Positions 6,814 through 12,387 of a DNA stretch of 13,052 bases are shown in pieces. How positions within the stretch are numbered: position 1 is the stretch's first letter; each line of letters starts with the position of its first letter. A program made the translations under genes and the position numbers. Below the pieces are notes generated by a model that saw only the letters and a list, made by a program, of their open reading frames with translations, was not told the DNA's origin and searched no databases. The stretch comes from Candidatus Altarchaeales archaeon. GTDB taxonomy: Archaea > Altiarchaeota > Altiarchaeia > IMC4 > SCGC-AAA252-I15. The stretch lies in contig WJJK01000321.1 in assembly GCA_014729705.1 (NCBI GenBank), positions 1 to 13,052 of the forward strand. Reading direction: 5' to 3'.

Positions 6814-7856
6814 AAAAACCAGCTGACGACCTTCAGGATACCCTGCTTCCAGGGCACACGATGTGATACGCCCTCCTGATCGGAGAATTCATCGTAGTGT
6901 TCAAGATACCACCGGTAGTTTCGCGTTAATGCCTGTTTATTGGAGTATCTAGGCGTGAAACCGAGTTTCTCCTTAGCCTTCTCAACCGAGACGAAACTAT
7001 CCTCTGGGGCTGTTTCATAAACCCATCTATAGAGGGGGGATAGTTTAAGGGCTTCAAGTATTCGAAGAACAAGGATCAAAGGTTTAGCTGGGGTGGGGAT
7101 TATTCGTTTGCCTGTGCCCGCATACTCTATGACGGAGCCGAAGTCTTCTGCCATAGTCGTGAATTTCTCGGCCCCGATGTTGTAGGTGTCGTTTACCATT
7201 TCATCGGGTTTCGTAAGACACATATAAATCGCTTCACACAAATCCTCTACATCCAAAAGCTGGTAGTGGTTCCTTCCTGAACCCACTATCGGGATGTTTT
7301 TCCCGCGCTTAATCCAGTCATAGTAGATCGCCATAACACCAAGGCGTTCCGGGCCGACGAAGGATTTAGGCCTAAGAATCGGGACCACCAAACCCTTGCT
7401 GCGGTATCTATAGCAGACCTCCTCGGCCTCGACTTTAGCCTCCCCGTAGGGGCCTACGCCCTGCTTCTCATCATCCTCGAAAAGCGGGTGGTGATCTGGT
7501 ATGCCATAGACTGCGGTGGAAGACACGTGCACTACGCGTTCGACACCCTCCTGCAAGGCGGTTGATAAGACGTTTTCCGTGCCTTCAACATCCGTTGAAA
7601 TTATCTCTTCAGGCGGGTAAAGGGGCAACGCGGCGGCGGTGTGCACCACCAAATCGCATCCGAGCATGGACTGTCTAACGCTTTCTTTGTCGCGGATGTC
7701 GCCTTTAAAGAACTTTATCTTGTCTTTAACGTCCTCGTAGTCGAAGTCAACCACATCCAAGACATTGATTTCATAGTCGCGGTCAAGAAGATAACGAACA
7801 AGGTTTATTCCAAGAAACCCGGAGCCGCCTGTAATCAAAACCCTATGGCCTGCCAT
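6810..7856 (-). CDS. NAD-dependent epimerase/dehydratase (extended SDR)
   Basis: This is a 348-aa extended short-chain dehydrogenase/reductase acting on nucleotide sugars or related substrates. It has the Rossmann motif TGGSGFLG (9-16), an acidic residue after the second strand (NVLDVVD), GDIRD at about 52-56, HTAA (72-75), catalytic Ser in HVSSTAVYG (about 112-113) and the YxxxK pair Tyr137/Lys141. The C-terminal part (YQLLDVEDLCEAI, YNIGAEKFTTM, ARG-poor tail) is typical of UDP-glucose 4-epimerase or 3-beta-HSD-like members, but the substrate is not readable from sequence. ATG 7856 is chosen because the Rossmann motif starts at the usual distance. Its stop overlaps that of the convergent membrane protein gene. 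A TATA-like TTATTTAC lies at 7876-7883, within the tandem repeat. Confidence 0.85.
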   Translation of the reverse strand: MAGHRVLITGGSGFLGINLVRYLLDRDYEINVLDVVDFDYEDVKDKIKFFKGDIRDKESVRQSMLGCDLVVHTAAALPLYPPEEIISTDVEGTENVLSTALQEGVERVVHVSSTAVYGIPDHHPLFEDDEKQGVGPYGEAKVEAEEVCYRYRSKGLVVPILRPKSFVGPERLGVMAIYYDWIKRGKNIPIVGSGRNHYQLLDVEDLCEAIYMCLTKPDEMVNDTYNIGAEKFTTMAEDFGSVIEYAGTGKRIIPTPAKPLILVLRILEALKLSPLYRWVYETAPEDSFVSVEKAKEKLGFTPRYSNKQALTRNYRWYLEHYDEFSDQEGVSHRVPWKQGILKVVSWFF

Positions 7857-7870
7857 CTTAAATAAAAAAA

Positions 7871-7892
7871 AGTTGTAAATAAGTTGTAAATA
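7871..7892. repeat. Tandem 11-base direct repeat in a divergent promoter region
   Basis: AGTTGTAAATA occurs twice with no gap (7871-7881 and 7882-7892) between the epimerase and ThiN genes. The period of about one helical turn places both copies on one DNA face, which suits a repressor or activator site. One copy also overlaps the likely TATA box of the epimerase gene. Confidence 0.5.
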
Positions 7893-7895
7893 ATG

Positions 7896-7910
7896 AGTTT
7901 AAAAGTATAA
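7896..7910 (+). promoter_or_regulatory. TATA-like promoter of the ThiN operon
   Basis: The AT-rich stretch from AGTTTAAAAGTATAA lies 28-42 bases upstream of the ATG at 7938, giving a short or no leader. A GGAGG (7933-7937) abuts the ATG with zero spacing, too close to act as a normal Shine-Dalgarno, so the start is more likely used leaderless. Confidence 0.4.
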
Positions 7911-7937
7911 TAATGTGGAGACCATATTATTTGGAGG

Positions 7938-8531
7938 ATGGATGAATTAACTCAAATGTACGGTAGACTCAACTTGGCTGTGGAACACATAGAATCATGC
8001 AGGCAATTCACTCAACTGATACCTGAAGTCCGATCCAACATAGTATACAGCAAACCCAACCCCGAAACCGTTGAAGACGTTTTAGCGGTGGATGGGAGGA
8101 TAACCGAAGTCAATGGGACGCCTTACGCCGCCGGGAAACTGGTTTTCGGCTCTTCAAGCCATATGGCGCGTTTAATACTTGAAGTTAGGAAGAAAAACCC
8201 TGAAATCAGGGCTGGAATCAATTTCGCAAACAACCCTCGCATAACCGTATTCCTCAGGGAATACTGCGAAAAAAAGGGGTGGGTCTTTTCGGTGATGGAC
8301 CGAAGCGACGAACCCGACGAATTCAAGGAGGTTGAAGGTGCCTCCATGCCCTGGAAGGTAGGTAAAGCCATTGAAGCAGCGGCAGGGCGTGTCCCCAAAG
8401 TGTTCTATGAGACAGGGGCGGTGGGCAAGGAACCTGTTTCCGTGATCATAGGCGAGGACCCGCTTGAGGTGGCGGAGGAAGTATGTGTAATCGCAAAGAA
8501 ATACTGTGAGTGGGAAGATGAAGATAGGTAA
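7938..8531 (+). CDS. Stand-alone ThiN-domain protein (thiamine-phosphate synthase type)
   Basis: The 197-aa product is nearly all ThiN domain. ThiN joins the pyrimidine and thiazole moieties to make thiamine phosphate in many archaea, usually fused to ThiD, and a related form fused to a DNA-binding domain is the regulator ThiR. Here I see LIPEVRSNIVYSKPN, VLAVDGRI, FGSSSHMARLILEVRKKNPEIRAGINF, the DRSDEP segment, PWKVGKAIEAA, and PKVFYETGAVGKEPVSVIIGEDPLEVAEEV near the C terminus, all ThiN landmarks. There is no ThiD kinase domain and no helix-turn-helix; the N-terminal 30 residues are a short helix. An enzyme is therefore more likely than a regulator. It overlaps the next gene, an AIR-synthase-superfamily protein, by 14 bases, so the pair is co-translated. 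Confidence 0.8.
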   Translation: MDELTQMYGRLNLAVEHIESCRQFTQLIPEVRSNIVYSKPNPETVEDVLAVDGRITEVNGTPYAAGKLVFGSSSHMARLILEVRKKNPEIRAGINFANNPRITVFLREYCEKKGWVFSVMDRSDEPDEFKEVEGASMPWKVGKAIEAAAGRVPKVFYETGAVGKEPVSVIIGEDPLEVAEEVCVIAKKYCEWEDEDR

Positions 8532-9558
8532 AGTTGACCTGGATTTTTTCGAGAAAAACATAAAGGGGAGGGTAGGCAAGGAAAACCCCAAAGTATTGGT
8601 GCCCCCCCAAAGCGGGGTGGACGCTTCAGTGATTGAAGTCGATGAGGAGAGGGTGTTGGTTGTCGCAGAAGACCCGATATTCCCCGCCCCAGGACTCCCA
8701 CTTTCCATGTTCGGGTGGTTCAGCGTGCACATCGGCGCATCGGATGTCGCAGTGTTAGGGGTTGAACCCCAGTACCTGACCTACAGCCTCCTGGTGCCTC
8801 AGGATACGGAAGAAAAAGACTTAAAGGAGATTGTCGACTCCATCCACGGGGCTGCGAAACAGCTGGGGATAAGCATTGTCGGGGGGCACACAGGCTATTA
8901 TCCAACAGTAATCACCCCCCTAGTCGGAGGCATCACAGTATTCGGTTTCGCGGGGAAAAAAGATTACGTGACACCCAGGGGAGCTAAACCCGGCGACAAA
9001 ATCGTTTTAACCAAGGGCCCCGCAGTCGAGGCGGCTGGACTGCTTTCGGTTTTGTATGAAAAACGGTTGAAGGCCAAATACGATGTCCGCCTGGTGGAGA
9101 AAGCCAAGCGACTGTGCAAAAAAATCACGGTCGTCGAAGACGCCAGGGAGGCTATGAAAACAGGGCAAGTCACATCCATGCACGATGCAACCGAAGGCGG
9201 CGTTATTGGGGGGTTGTTTGAAATAGCTAACGCCTCAAACGTGGGAGTGAAAGCCTATGAAGACCGTTTCATCTATCCTAAGGAGACTAGCATGGTTTGT
9301 GAGGAGCTTGGAATCGATCCGGTGGAGGCCATAGCCGAGGGCTCCCTGATCATAACCTGCGAAGCAGGGGGAACCCAGAAAGTAGTCAACGCGTTAGCTG
9401 AGGCGGGGATTGAATCCACCGAAATCGGGGAAATAGTTGAAGACACGTCAAAAAGAACCCTGAGAAGGAGGGATGGCAGTGAACAGGAGCTTGCGATACC
9501 TGATCAGGATCCGTTTTGGCCTGCTTTTTTCGCGGGATTGAAGGAAAAAGAAGCCTGA
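8518..9558 (+). CDS. AIR synthase-related protein (PurM/HypE/ThiL superfamily)
   Basis: This 346-aa ATP-dependent enzyme belongs to the superfamily of PurM, SelD, ThiL and HypE. The N-terminal half has SGVDASVIEVD, VVAEDPIF, GWFSVHIGASDVAVLGVEPQY and GGHTGYYPTV; the C-terminal half has RGAKPGDKIVLTKGP, SMHDATEGGVIGGLFEIA and EGSLIITCEAGG. The general architecture is closest to HypE, but the C-terminal cysteine motif that carries the HypE thiocarboxamide is absent: it ends DQDPFWPAFFAG. It should not be called HypE, and an [FeFe] hydrogenase does not need HypE. Overlap with the ThiN gene suggests thiamine metabolism, where the superfamily member ThiL phosphorylates thiamine phosphate, but the sequence is not plainly ThiL. 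ATG 8518 is preferred to GTG 8506 because MKIGKVDL begins the conserved region. Confidence 0.75.
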   Translation: MKIGKVDLDFFEKNIKGRVGKENPKVLVPPQSGVDASVIEVDEERVLVVAEDPIFPAPGLPLSMFGWFSVHIGASDVAVLGVEPQYLTYSLLVPQDTEEKDLKEIVDSIHGAAKQLGISIVGGHTGYYPTVITPLVGGITVFGFAGKKDYVTPRGAKPGDKIVLTKGPAVEAAGLLSVLYEKRLKAKYDVRLVEKAKRLCKKITVVEDAREAMKTGQVTSMHDATEGGVIGGLFEIANASNVGVKAYEDRFIYPKETSMVCEELGIDPVEAIAEGSLIITCEAGGTQKVVNALAEAGIESTEIGEIVEDTSKRTLRRRDGSEQELAIPDQDPFWPAFFAGLKEKEA

Positions 9559-9561
9559 ATG

Positions 9562-9569
9562 TTTTTAAA
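9562..9569 (+). promoter_or_regulatory. TATA-like box of the UPF0316 operon
   Basis: TTTTTAAA just after the preceding stop codon lies about 30 bases before ATG 9599, consistent with a leaderless or very short-leader transcript for the gene run 9599-11966. Confidence 0.45.
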
Positions 9570-9598
9570 CCCAGGCTCCCGTATTCTGAAAGTTGAAT

Positions 9599-10183
9599 AT
9601 GGCACAGGATTTATTCACAGTATGGATTCTGATTCCCTCCCTGATTTTTTTGGCGAGGATCCTTGACGTTAGCCTGGGGACCATCAAAATAATTTTCATC
9701 GCCAAAGGATACAGGAAATCAGCTCCCATCCTCGCCTTCTTTGAAATGCTTCTTTGGCTTTACACTATCACGAAAATCATGGAGAACCTCACCAACCCCA
9801 TAAACTACGTAGCCTATGCGTTGGGTTTTTCGGCGGGCACGTACGCAGGCATAATACTTGAAGGCAAGCTTGCGGTAGGCACGGAAATCATACAGGTGAT
9901 CACAAAAAAAGACGCTACCAATCTTGTGCAATACCTGAAGGACCACGGCTACCGGGTGACACACGTAACCGCTTGCGGCGAAGAAGGTCCAGTCAACATC
10001 CTTTTCACGGTGGTAAAGAGAAAGAAGATAAGTCAGGTTGTGGGGATAATACGCAGATTCAACCCGAAATCTTTTTACACCATTGAAGACATTGAATACG
10101 TGAGCGAACGCCCCGCCCCCTTCGAGTACACTCGAGAGGATCAGATAAACGACATGTTTAAAGGATTAAGGAAAAGTAAGTAA
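9599..10183 (+). CDS. UPF0316/DUF2179-type membrane protein
   Basis: The 194-aa product has three N-terminal membrane segments (about residues 6-24, 40-58 and 66-86) and a soluble C-terminal domain, matching the UPF0316 (DUF5698 plus DUF2179) family. Typical features are LARILDVSLGTIKIIFIAKGYRKSAPILAFFEMLLWLYTI split across the first two helices, GYAGI-like ILEGKLAVG, and the DUF2179 domain with TVVKRKKISQVVGIIRRFNPKSFYTIEDIEYV. The function is unknown; some relatives with this soluble domain are thought to bind nucleotides or act as sensors. ATG 9599 is used rather than TTG 9593. It leads a compact run of five genes. Confidence 0.85.
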   Translation: MAQDLFTVWILIPSLIFLARILDVSLGTIKIIFIAKGYRKSAPILAFFEMLLWLYTITKIMENLTNPINYVAYALGFSAGTYAGIILEGKLAVGTEIIQVITKKDATNLVQYLKDHGYRVTHVTACGEEGPVNILFTVVKRKKISQVVGIIRRFNPKSFYTIEDIEYVSERPAPFEYTREDQINDMFKGLRKSK

Positions 10184-10191
10184 ACCGAAAA

Positions 10192-10518
10192 ATGATTGAA
10201 GACGATCAGAGAATCAGGGTTATTGCGAAAGACTTGGATGAGGAAACCCGAAACTACATCAAGGACGTGTTATCTTCCTACGCAGGGGAATATGACCTGC
10301 GGTTTGGTTTGAAGACGCTTAAGGAATACAAAATCTATGTTAAGGAAACCCACATAGAAGGCAGTAAGAAAGATTATGAGATGAAGGCTCACTTAATCTG
10401 CGACTTCGGCGACTTCCATGTGGTTAAGAAGGGTTGGAAGCCTAAGAGGGTTTTCGACGAGGTGATGGACGCCTTGAAAGCCCAGGTTAAACACAAGCTG
10501 AAGCTGAAATCTAAATAA
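10192..10518 (+). CDS. Small protein resembling HPF/S30Ae ribosome-hibernation domain
   Basis: This 108-aa soluble protein is basic at its C terminus (KAQVKHKLKLKSK). The predicted order is strand (RIRVIAKDL), helix (EETRNYIKDVLSSYAG), three strands (LKTLKEYKIYVKETH, YEMKAHLICDF, FHVVKKGW) and a final helix (KRVFDEVMDALKAQVKHKLK). That beta-alpha-beta-beta-beta-alpha order and the basic last helix match the HPF/RaiA (S30Ae) fold, which blocks ribosomes during starvation. Identity to known members appears low, so this is a fold-level guess. It lies 8 bases after the UPF0316 gene with no visible Shine-Dalgarno, and its stop codon overlaps the next start (TAATG). Confidence 0.5.
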   Translation: MIEDDQRIRVIAKDLDEETRNYIKDVLSSYAGEYDLRFGLKTLKEYKIYVKETHIEGSKKDYEMKAHLICDFGDFHVVKKGWKPKRVFDEVMDALKAQVKHKLKLKSK

Positions 10519-10928
10519 TGGAGTGGAAATGCGCTAAATGCAGCATGCAAGGTGTCTGTAGAGACAGTCTGACTTCGTGGATTTTCTTCGCCGTAGGCGT
10601 GATCGCCACCATCTCGATGAGGATAATCGAGCCCCTGCGTAACCTAAACCCTCTCTACGCCAAGGCCGCTTGGTATGTGGGGGTGTCGGGGTTCTTTCTT
10701 TTCTTCATCTATAAATACCGGGAACTCAAACATAGATCCGAGAAAATCAATGAAACCGGTTTAAGGGAAAAACTCAAAGCCGATGAAAACCTGGGGGGAG
10801 AGGATAAGAGGCTTTTGCTTGAAATCATATGCAGCCAGGATAACAGGAAGGAGCGGATAAACTTCTTCATAATATTCGCGTTATCGGCGCTGGCCTTGGC
10901 TTTCGCCTTGTTTTTGGATTTAACATAG
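10518..10928 (+). CDS. Membrane protein with N-terminal Cys motif, unknown function
   Basis: I do not recognise this 136-aa protein. It begins with a cytoplasmic or metal-binding-looking motif CAKCSMQGVC (Cys5, Cys8, Cys14), followed by hydrophobic segments at about residues 19-36 and 49-66, a charged stretch with LREKLKADENLGGEDKRLL, and a last membrane helix near 115-134. The charged middle looks like a short helical hairpin. It overlaps the upstream gene by one base (TAATG) and is followed by the phosphoesterase gene after one base, so it is surely expressed with them. The three cysteines could bind zinc or iron, but a fourth ligand is not obvious. Confidence 0.7.
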   Translation: MEWKCAKCSMQGVCRDSLTSWIFFAVGVIATISMRIIEPLRNLNPLYAKAAWYVGVSGFFLFFIYKYRELKHRSEKINETGLREKLKADENLGGEDKRLLLEIICSQDNRKERINFFIIFALSALALAFALFLDLT

Positions 10929-10929
10929 G

Positions 10930-11484
10930 ATGACGGATTCACTGGATAAATACCGGAAGAGACGGGATTTCAAAAAAACCCCGGAACCTGCCGCAGAGGT
11001 TGGAGGGGGTGGGGGAAACATTTTTGTGGTGCAGAAACACCAGGCCTCACGCCTACACTATGACTTGCGCTTGGAAGTAGCAGGGGTTTTGAAGTCTTGG
11101 GCGGTTCCTAAAGGCCCCTCATTAAACCCAGGTGATAAGCGTCTTGCAGTTAGGACGGAGGACCACCCCATAGGCTATGCAAGCTTTGAGGGGAGGATCC
11201 CTAAGGGCGAATACGGAGCAGGAAAGGTAATTGTTTGGGACAGGGGGACGTTTAAGAAGTTGGGGGAAGGTGATGTGTCTGACGCATTAGATGAAGGACA
11301 TCTAAGTATCGCTTTGAAGGGAGAGAAACTTATGGGGGAGTTTAGCCTTGTTCATATGAAGGGGCGTGGAGAGAAAAACTGGCTTTTAATGAAAAAAGCC
11401 GATGAATACGCAGACAGGGAAAAGGATTTGCTTGAATCCAATCCTGAATCGATTTTATCCGGGAAGAAAGTGGAGGAGGTATAA
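10930..11484 (+). CDS. Stand-alone LigD-type 3'-phosphoesterase (DNA-end healing)
   Basis: This 184-aa protein is the PE domain found in bacterial LigD, which trims 3'-phosphates and ribonucleotides at DNA ends during non-homologous end joining. The manganese site is complete: His37, His43, Asp45, Arg47 and His79 in KHQASRLHYDLRLE and RTEDHPIGYASFEG, each exactly five less than the catalytic residues I recall for Pseudomonas LigD (His42, His48, Asp50, Arg52, His84). Later motifs RIPKGEYGAGKVIVWDRG, GEKLMGEFSLVHM and KNWLLMKK are also typical. No ligase, primase or Ku gene is in the window; single-domain PE proteins are known in some archaea and bacteria. A short Gly-rich linker (GGGGG at 25-29) separates the N-terminal basic tail from the domain. 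Confidence 0.9.
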   Translation: MTDSLDKYRKRRDFKKTPEPAAEVGGGGGNIFVVQKHQASRLHYDLRLEVAGVLKSWAVPKGPSLNPGDKRLAVRTEDHPIGYASFEGRIPKGEYGAGKVIVWDRGTFKKLGEGDVSDALDEGHLSIALKGEKLMGEFSLVHMKGRGEKNWLLMKKADEYADREKDLLESNPESILSGKKVEEV

Positions 11485-11489
11485 GGGGT

Positions 11490-11966
11490 ATGGAGGATTC
11501 AATTCGCGGGGGATTATATTACGGGATGAGTTCCGCCGCAATCACGGCGCTGGGTTTGATGATTGGATTAAACTCTGGAACGAAATCACAGACAGTGGTG
11601 TTGGCAGGATTATTGACTATGGCGTTGGCGGACTCGCTCTCGGATGCCTTGGGAATACATTTATCGGAGGAGTCCCGTGAAGACAGCACGGGGGAGGCGG
11701 TTTGGGCTGCGACCTTCACAACGTTTACCTCGAAATTCATCGTGCTTTTGAGTTTCATACCAGCCATATACTTCCTCGACCTGGAAGCCGCAATACCATT
11801 AAACGTTTTATGGGGTTTTCTGGTGGTAACGGTATTAAGCTATCAGATTGCGGTAAGCCAGAATACTTCCCCCAAAAAAGCAATATCCGAACACCTGTTG
11901 ATAGCGGTTGTGGTGGTGCTTGCAACCAACTTCCTGGGCATATGGATTTCGGGGTTTGCGGGTTAA
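11490..11966 (+). CDS. VIT1/CCC1-like membrane protein
   Basis: The 158-aa product is mostly hydrophobic with about five membrane segments. The first half, GMSSAAITALGLMIGLNSGT and LTMALADSLSDALGIHLSEES, follows the VIT1/CCC1 pattern (a GxxxG-rich first helix, then an A-D/N-xxS-xxxG-x-YLS-like second helix followed by Glu/Asp residues). This family moves iron or manganese in yeast and plants. The protein is shorter than typical members and lacks the long cytoplasmic metal-binding segment between helices 2 and 3, so transport and substrate are unproven. A good Shine-Dalgarno GGAGGT (11475-11480) lies 9 bases before ATG 11490, within the end of the phosphoesterase gene, which confirms the start. 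Confidence 0.65.
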   Translation: MEDSIRGGLYYGMSSAAITALGLMIGLNSGTKSQTVVLAGLLTMALADSLSDALGIHLSEESREDSTGEAVWAATFTTFTSKFIVLLSFIPAIYFLDLEAAIPLNVLWGFLVVTVLSYQIAVSQNTSPKKAISEHLLIAVVVVLATNFLGIWISGFAG

Positions 11967-11993
11967 AATCGGTGAATCCACTGCATAAAAGCC

Positions 11994-12006
11994 TTTTAAG
12001 GTTTAA
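11994..12006 (+). promoter_or_regulatory. TATA-like box before the oxidoreductase stub
   Basis: TTTTAAGGTTTAA sits about 20-30 bases upstream of ATG 12025, as for other leaderless genes here. The promoter thus appears retained although the gene is truncated. Confidence 0.35.
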
Positions 12007-12024
12007 CCGGCAATAAAGTCTTAG

Positions 12025-12165
12025 ATGCTTGAAGTCGTTGTCTTGGGCGGGGGTTTTTGCGGGGCCGCCGTAGCCAAACACCTGGATAAAGTCAAGGGCC
12101 TAAAGGTTGTTTTGATCGATGATGAGGATTTCTTCGAGTATACTCCGGGGTTGGTGGATATGTGA
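12025..12165 (+). pseudogene. N-terminal stub of an NDH-2/FSP1-like FAD/NAD(P) oxidoreductase
   Basis: A 46-codon open frame encodes the start of a flavin disulphide-reductase-type enzyme: MLEVVVLGGGFCGAAVAKHL is the FAD-binding Rossmann beta-alpha unit with GxGxxG-like GGGFCG, and VLIDDEDFFEYTPGLVDM continues with the second strand and the FEYTPGL motif seen in type II NADH dehydrogenases and AIF/FSP1-like proteins. These enzymes are about 350-400 aa; this one ends in TGA right after that motif, and none of the remaining domain is found downstream. Relatives oxidise NAD(P)H with quinones, though others have different acceptors. It faces the stub at 12322-12182, and together they look like one deletion product. 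Not likely functional. Confidence 0.7.
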
Positions 12166-12181
12166 AGGCTTAAACCCACCC

Positions 12182-12322
12182 CTAAAGCCAAATGAAACCG
12201 TAGAAATCGAATGAACCATAAAACCCTGTGAAAAGAAAGGTGCCGAATAAAATAGGTGTGATTATGGCGAACAAAAACGGCGCCCGAATCAAACGAAAAA
12301 ACGAGGGGGAACTGTCTACCAT
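12182..12322 (-). pseudogene. N-terminal stub of a UbiA/MenA-type prenyltransferase
   Basis: The minus-strand frame from ATG 12322 encodes 46 residues with FFRLIRAPFLFAIITPILFG followed by TFLFTGFYGSFDFYGFIWL, matching the first membrane helix region of UbiA-family prenyltransferases, closest in feel to MenA (RAPFLxAxxxPxLxGT...G.FD). The family is about 290 aa and its catalytic NDxxD motifs lie beyond this point, so the stub is inactive. An open frame extends upstream to 12415, but family similarity begins at about 12322. A TATA-like ATTTAT within 12344-12356 lies about 27 bases before that ATG. Menaquinone and lipid branches both use UbiA enzymes, so the exact substrate is uncertain. Confidence 0.6.
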
Positions 12323-12343
12323 CAAATTAGGATAGTGTTCAAA

Positions 12344-12364
12344 CAGATAAATACTGTTTTTTAT
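12344..12364. promoter_or_regulatory. Bidirectional TATA-like region
   Basis: CAGATAAATACTG (12344-12356) is about 27 bases from ATG 12322 on the minus strand, and the adjoining TTTTTTATT (12356-12364) is about 27 bases from ATG 12388 on the plus strand. Both distances fit leaderless archaeal transcription in opposite directions. Confidence 0.4.
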
Positions 12365-12387
12365 TGCCTGTCTTCTTTTTTCTTGGC

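Larger units (their letters stand above)
12166..12387. other. Junction and spacer between stubs and coiled-coil gene
   Basis: Apart from the UbiA-like stub I see no gene here. Bases 12166-12181 separate the two stub stop codons and can form a short hairpin (GGCTT at about 12167-12171 with AAGCC at about 12186-12190). The near-palindrome CAGATAAATACTG (12344-12356) could serve promoters on both strands. The T-rich run to 12384 leads into the next gene. Confidence 0.4.

Noticed and set aside
8172..8732. Minus-strand 186-codon frame opposite the ThiN and AIR-synthase genes
   Set aside because: The opposite strand holds two conserved enzymes with recognisable motifs; this frame crosses both and has no family-like features.
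8518..9558. Calling the AIR-synthase protein HypE, as a hydrogenase maturation factor
   Set aside because: The C-terminal cysteine motif required for HypE is absent, and [FeFe] hydrogenases use HydEFG instead.
11402..12081. Overlapping frames on both strands around the VIT1-like gene
   Set aside because: They are out-of-frame readings of the phosphoesterase, VIT1-like gene and oxidoreductase stub, rich in unlikely residue runs.
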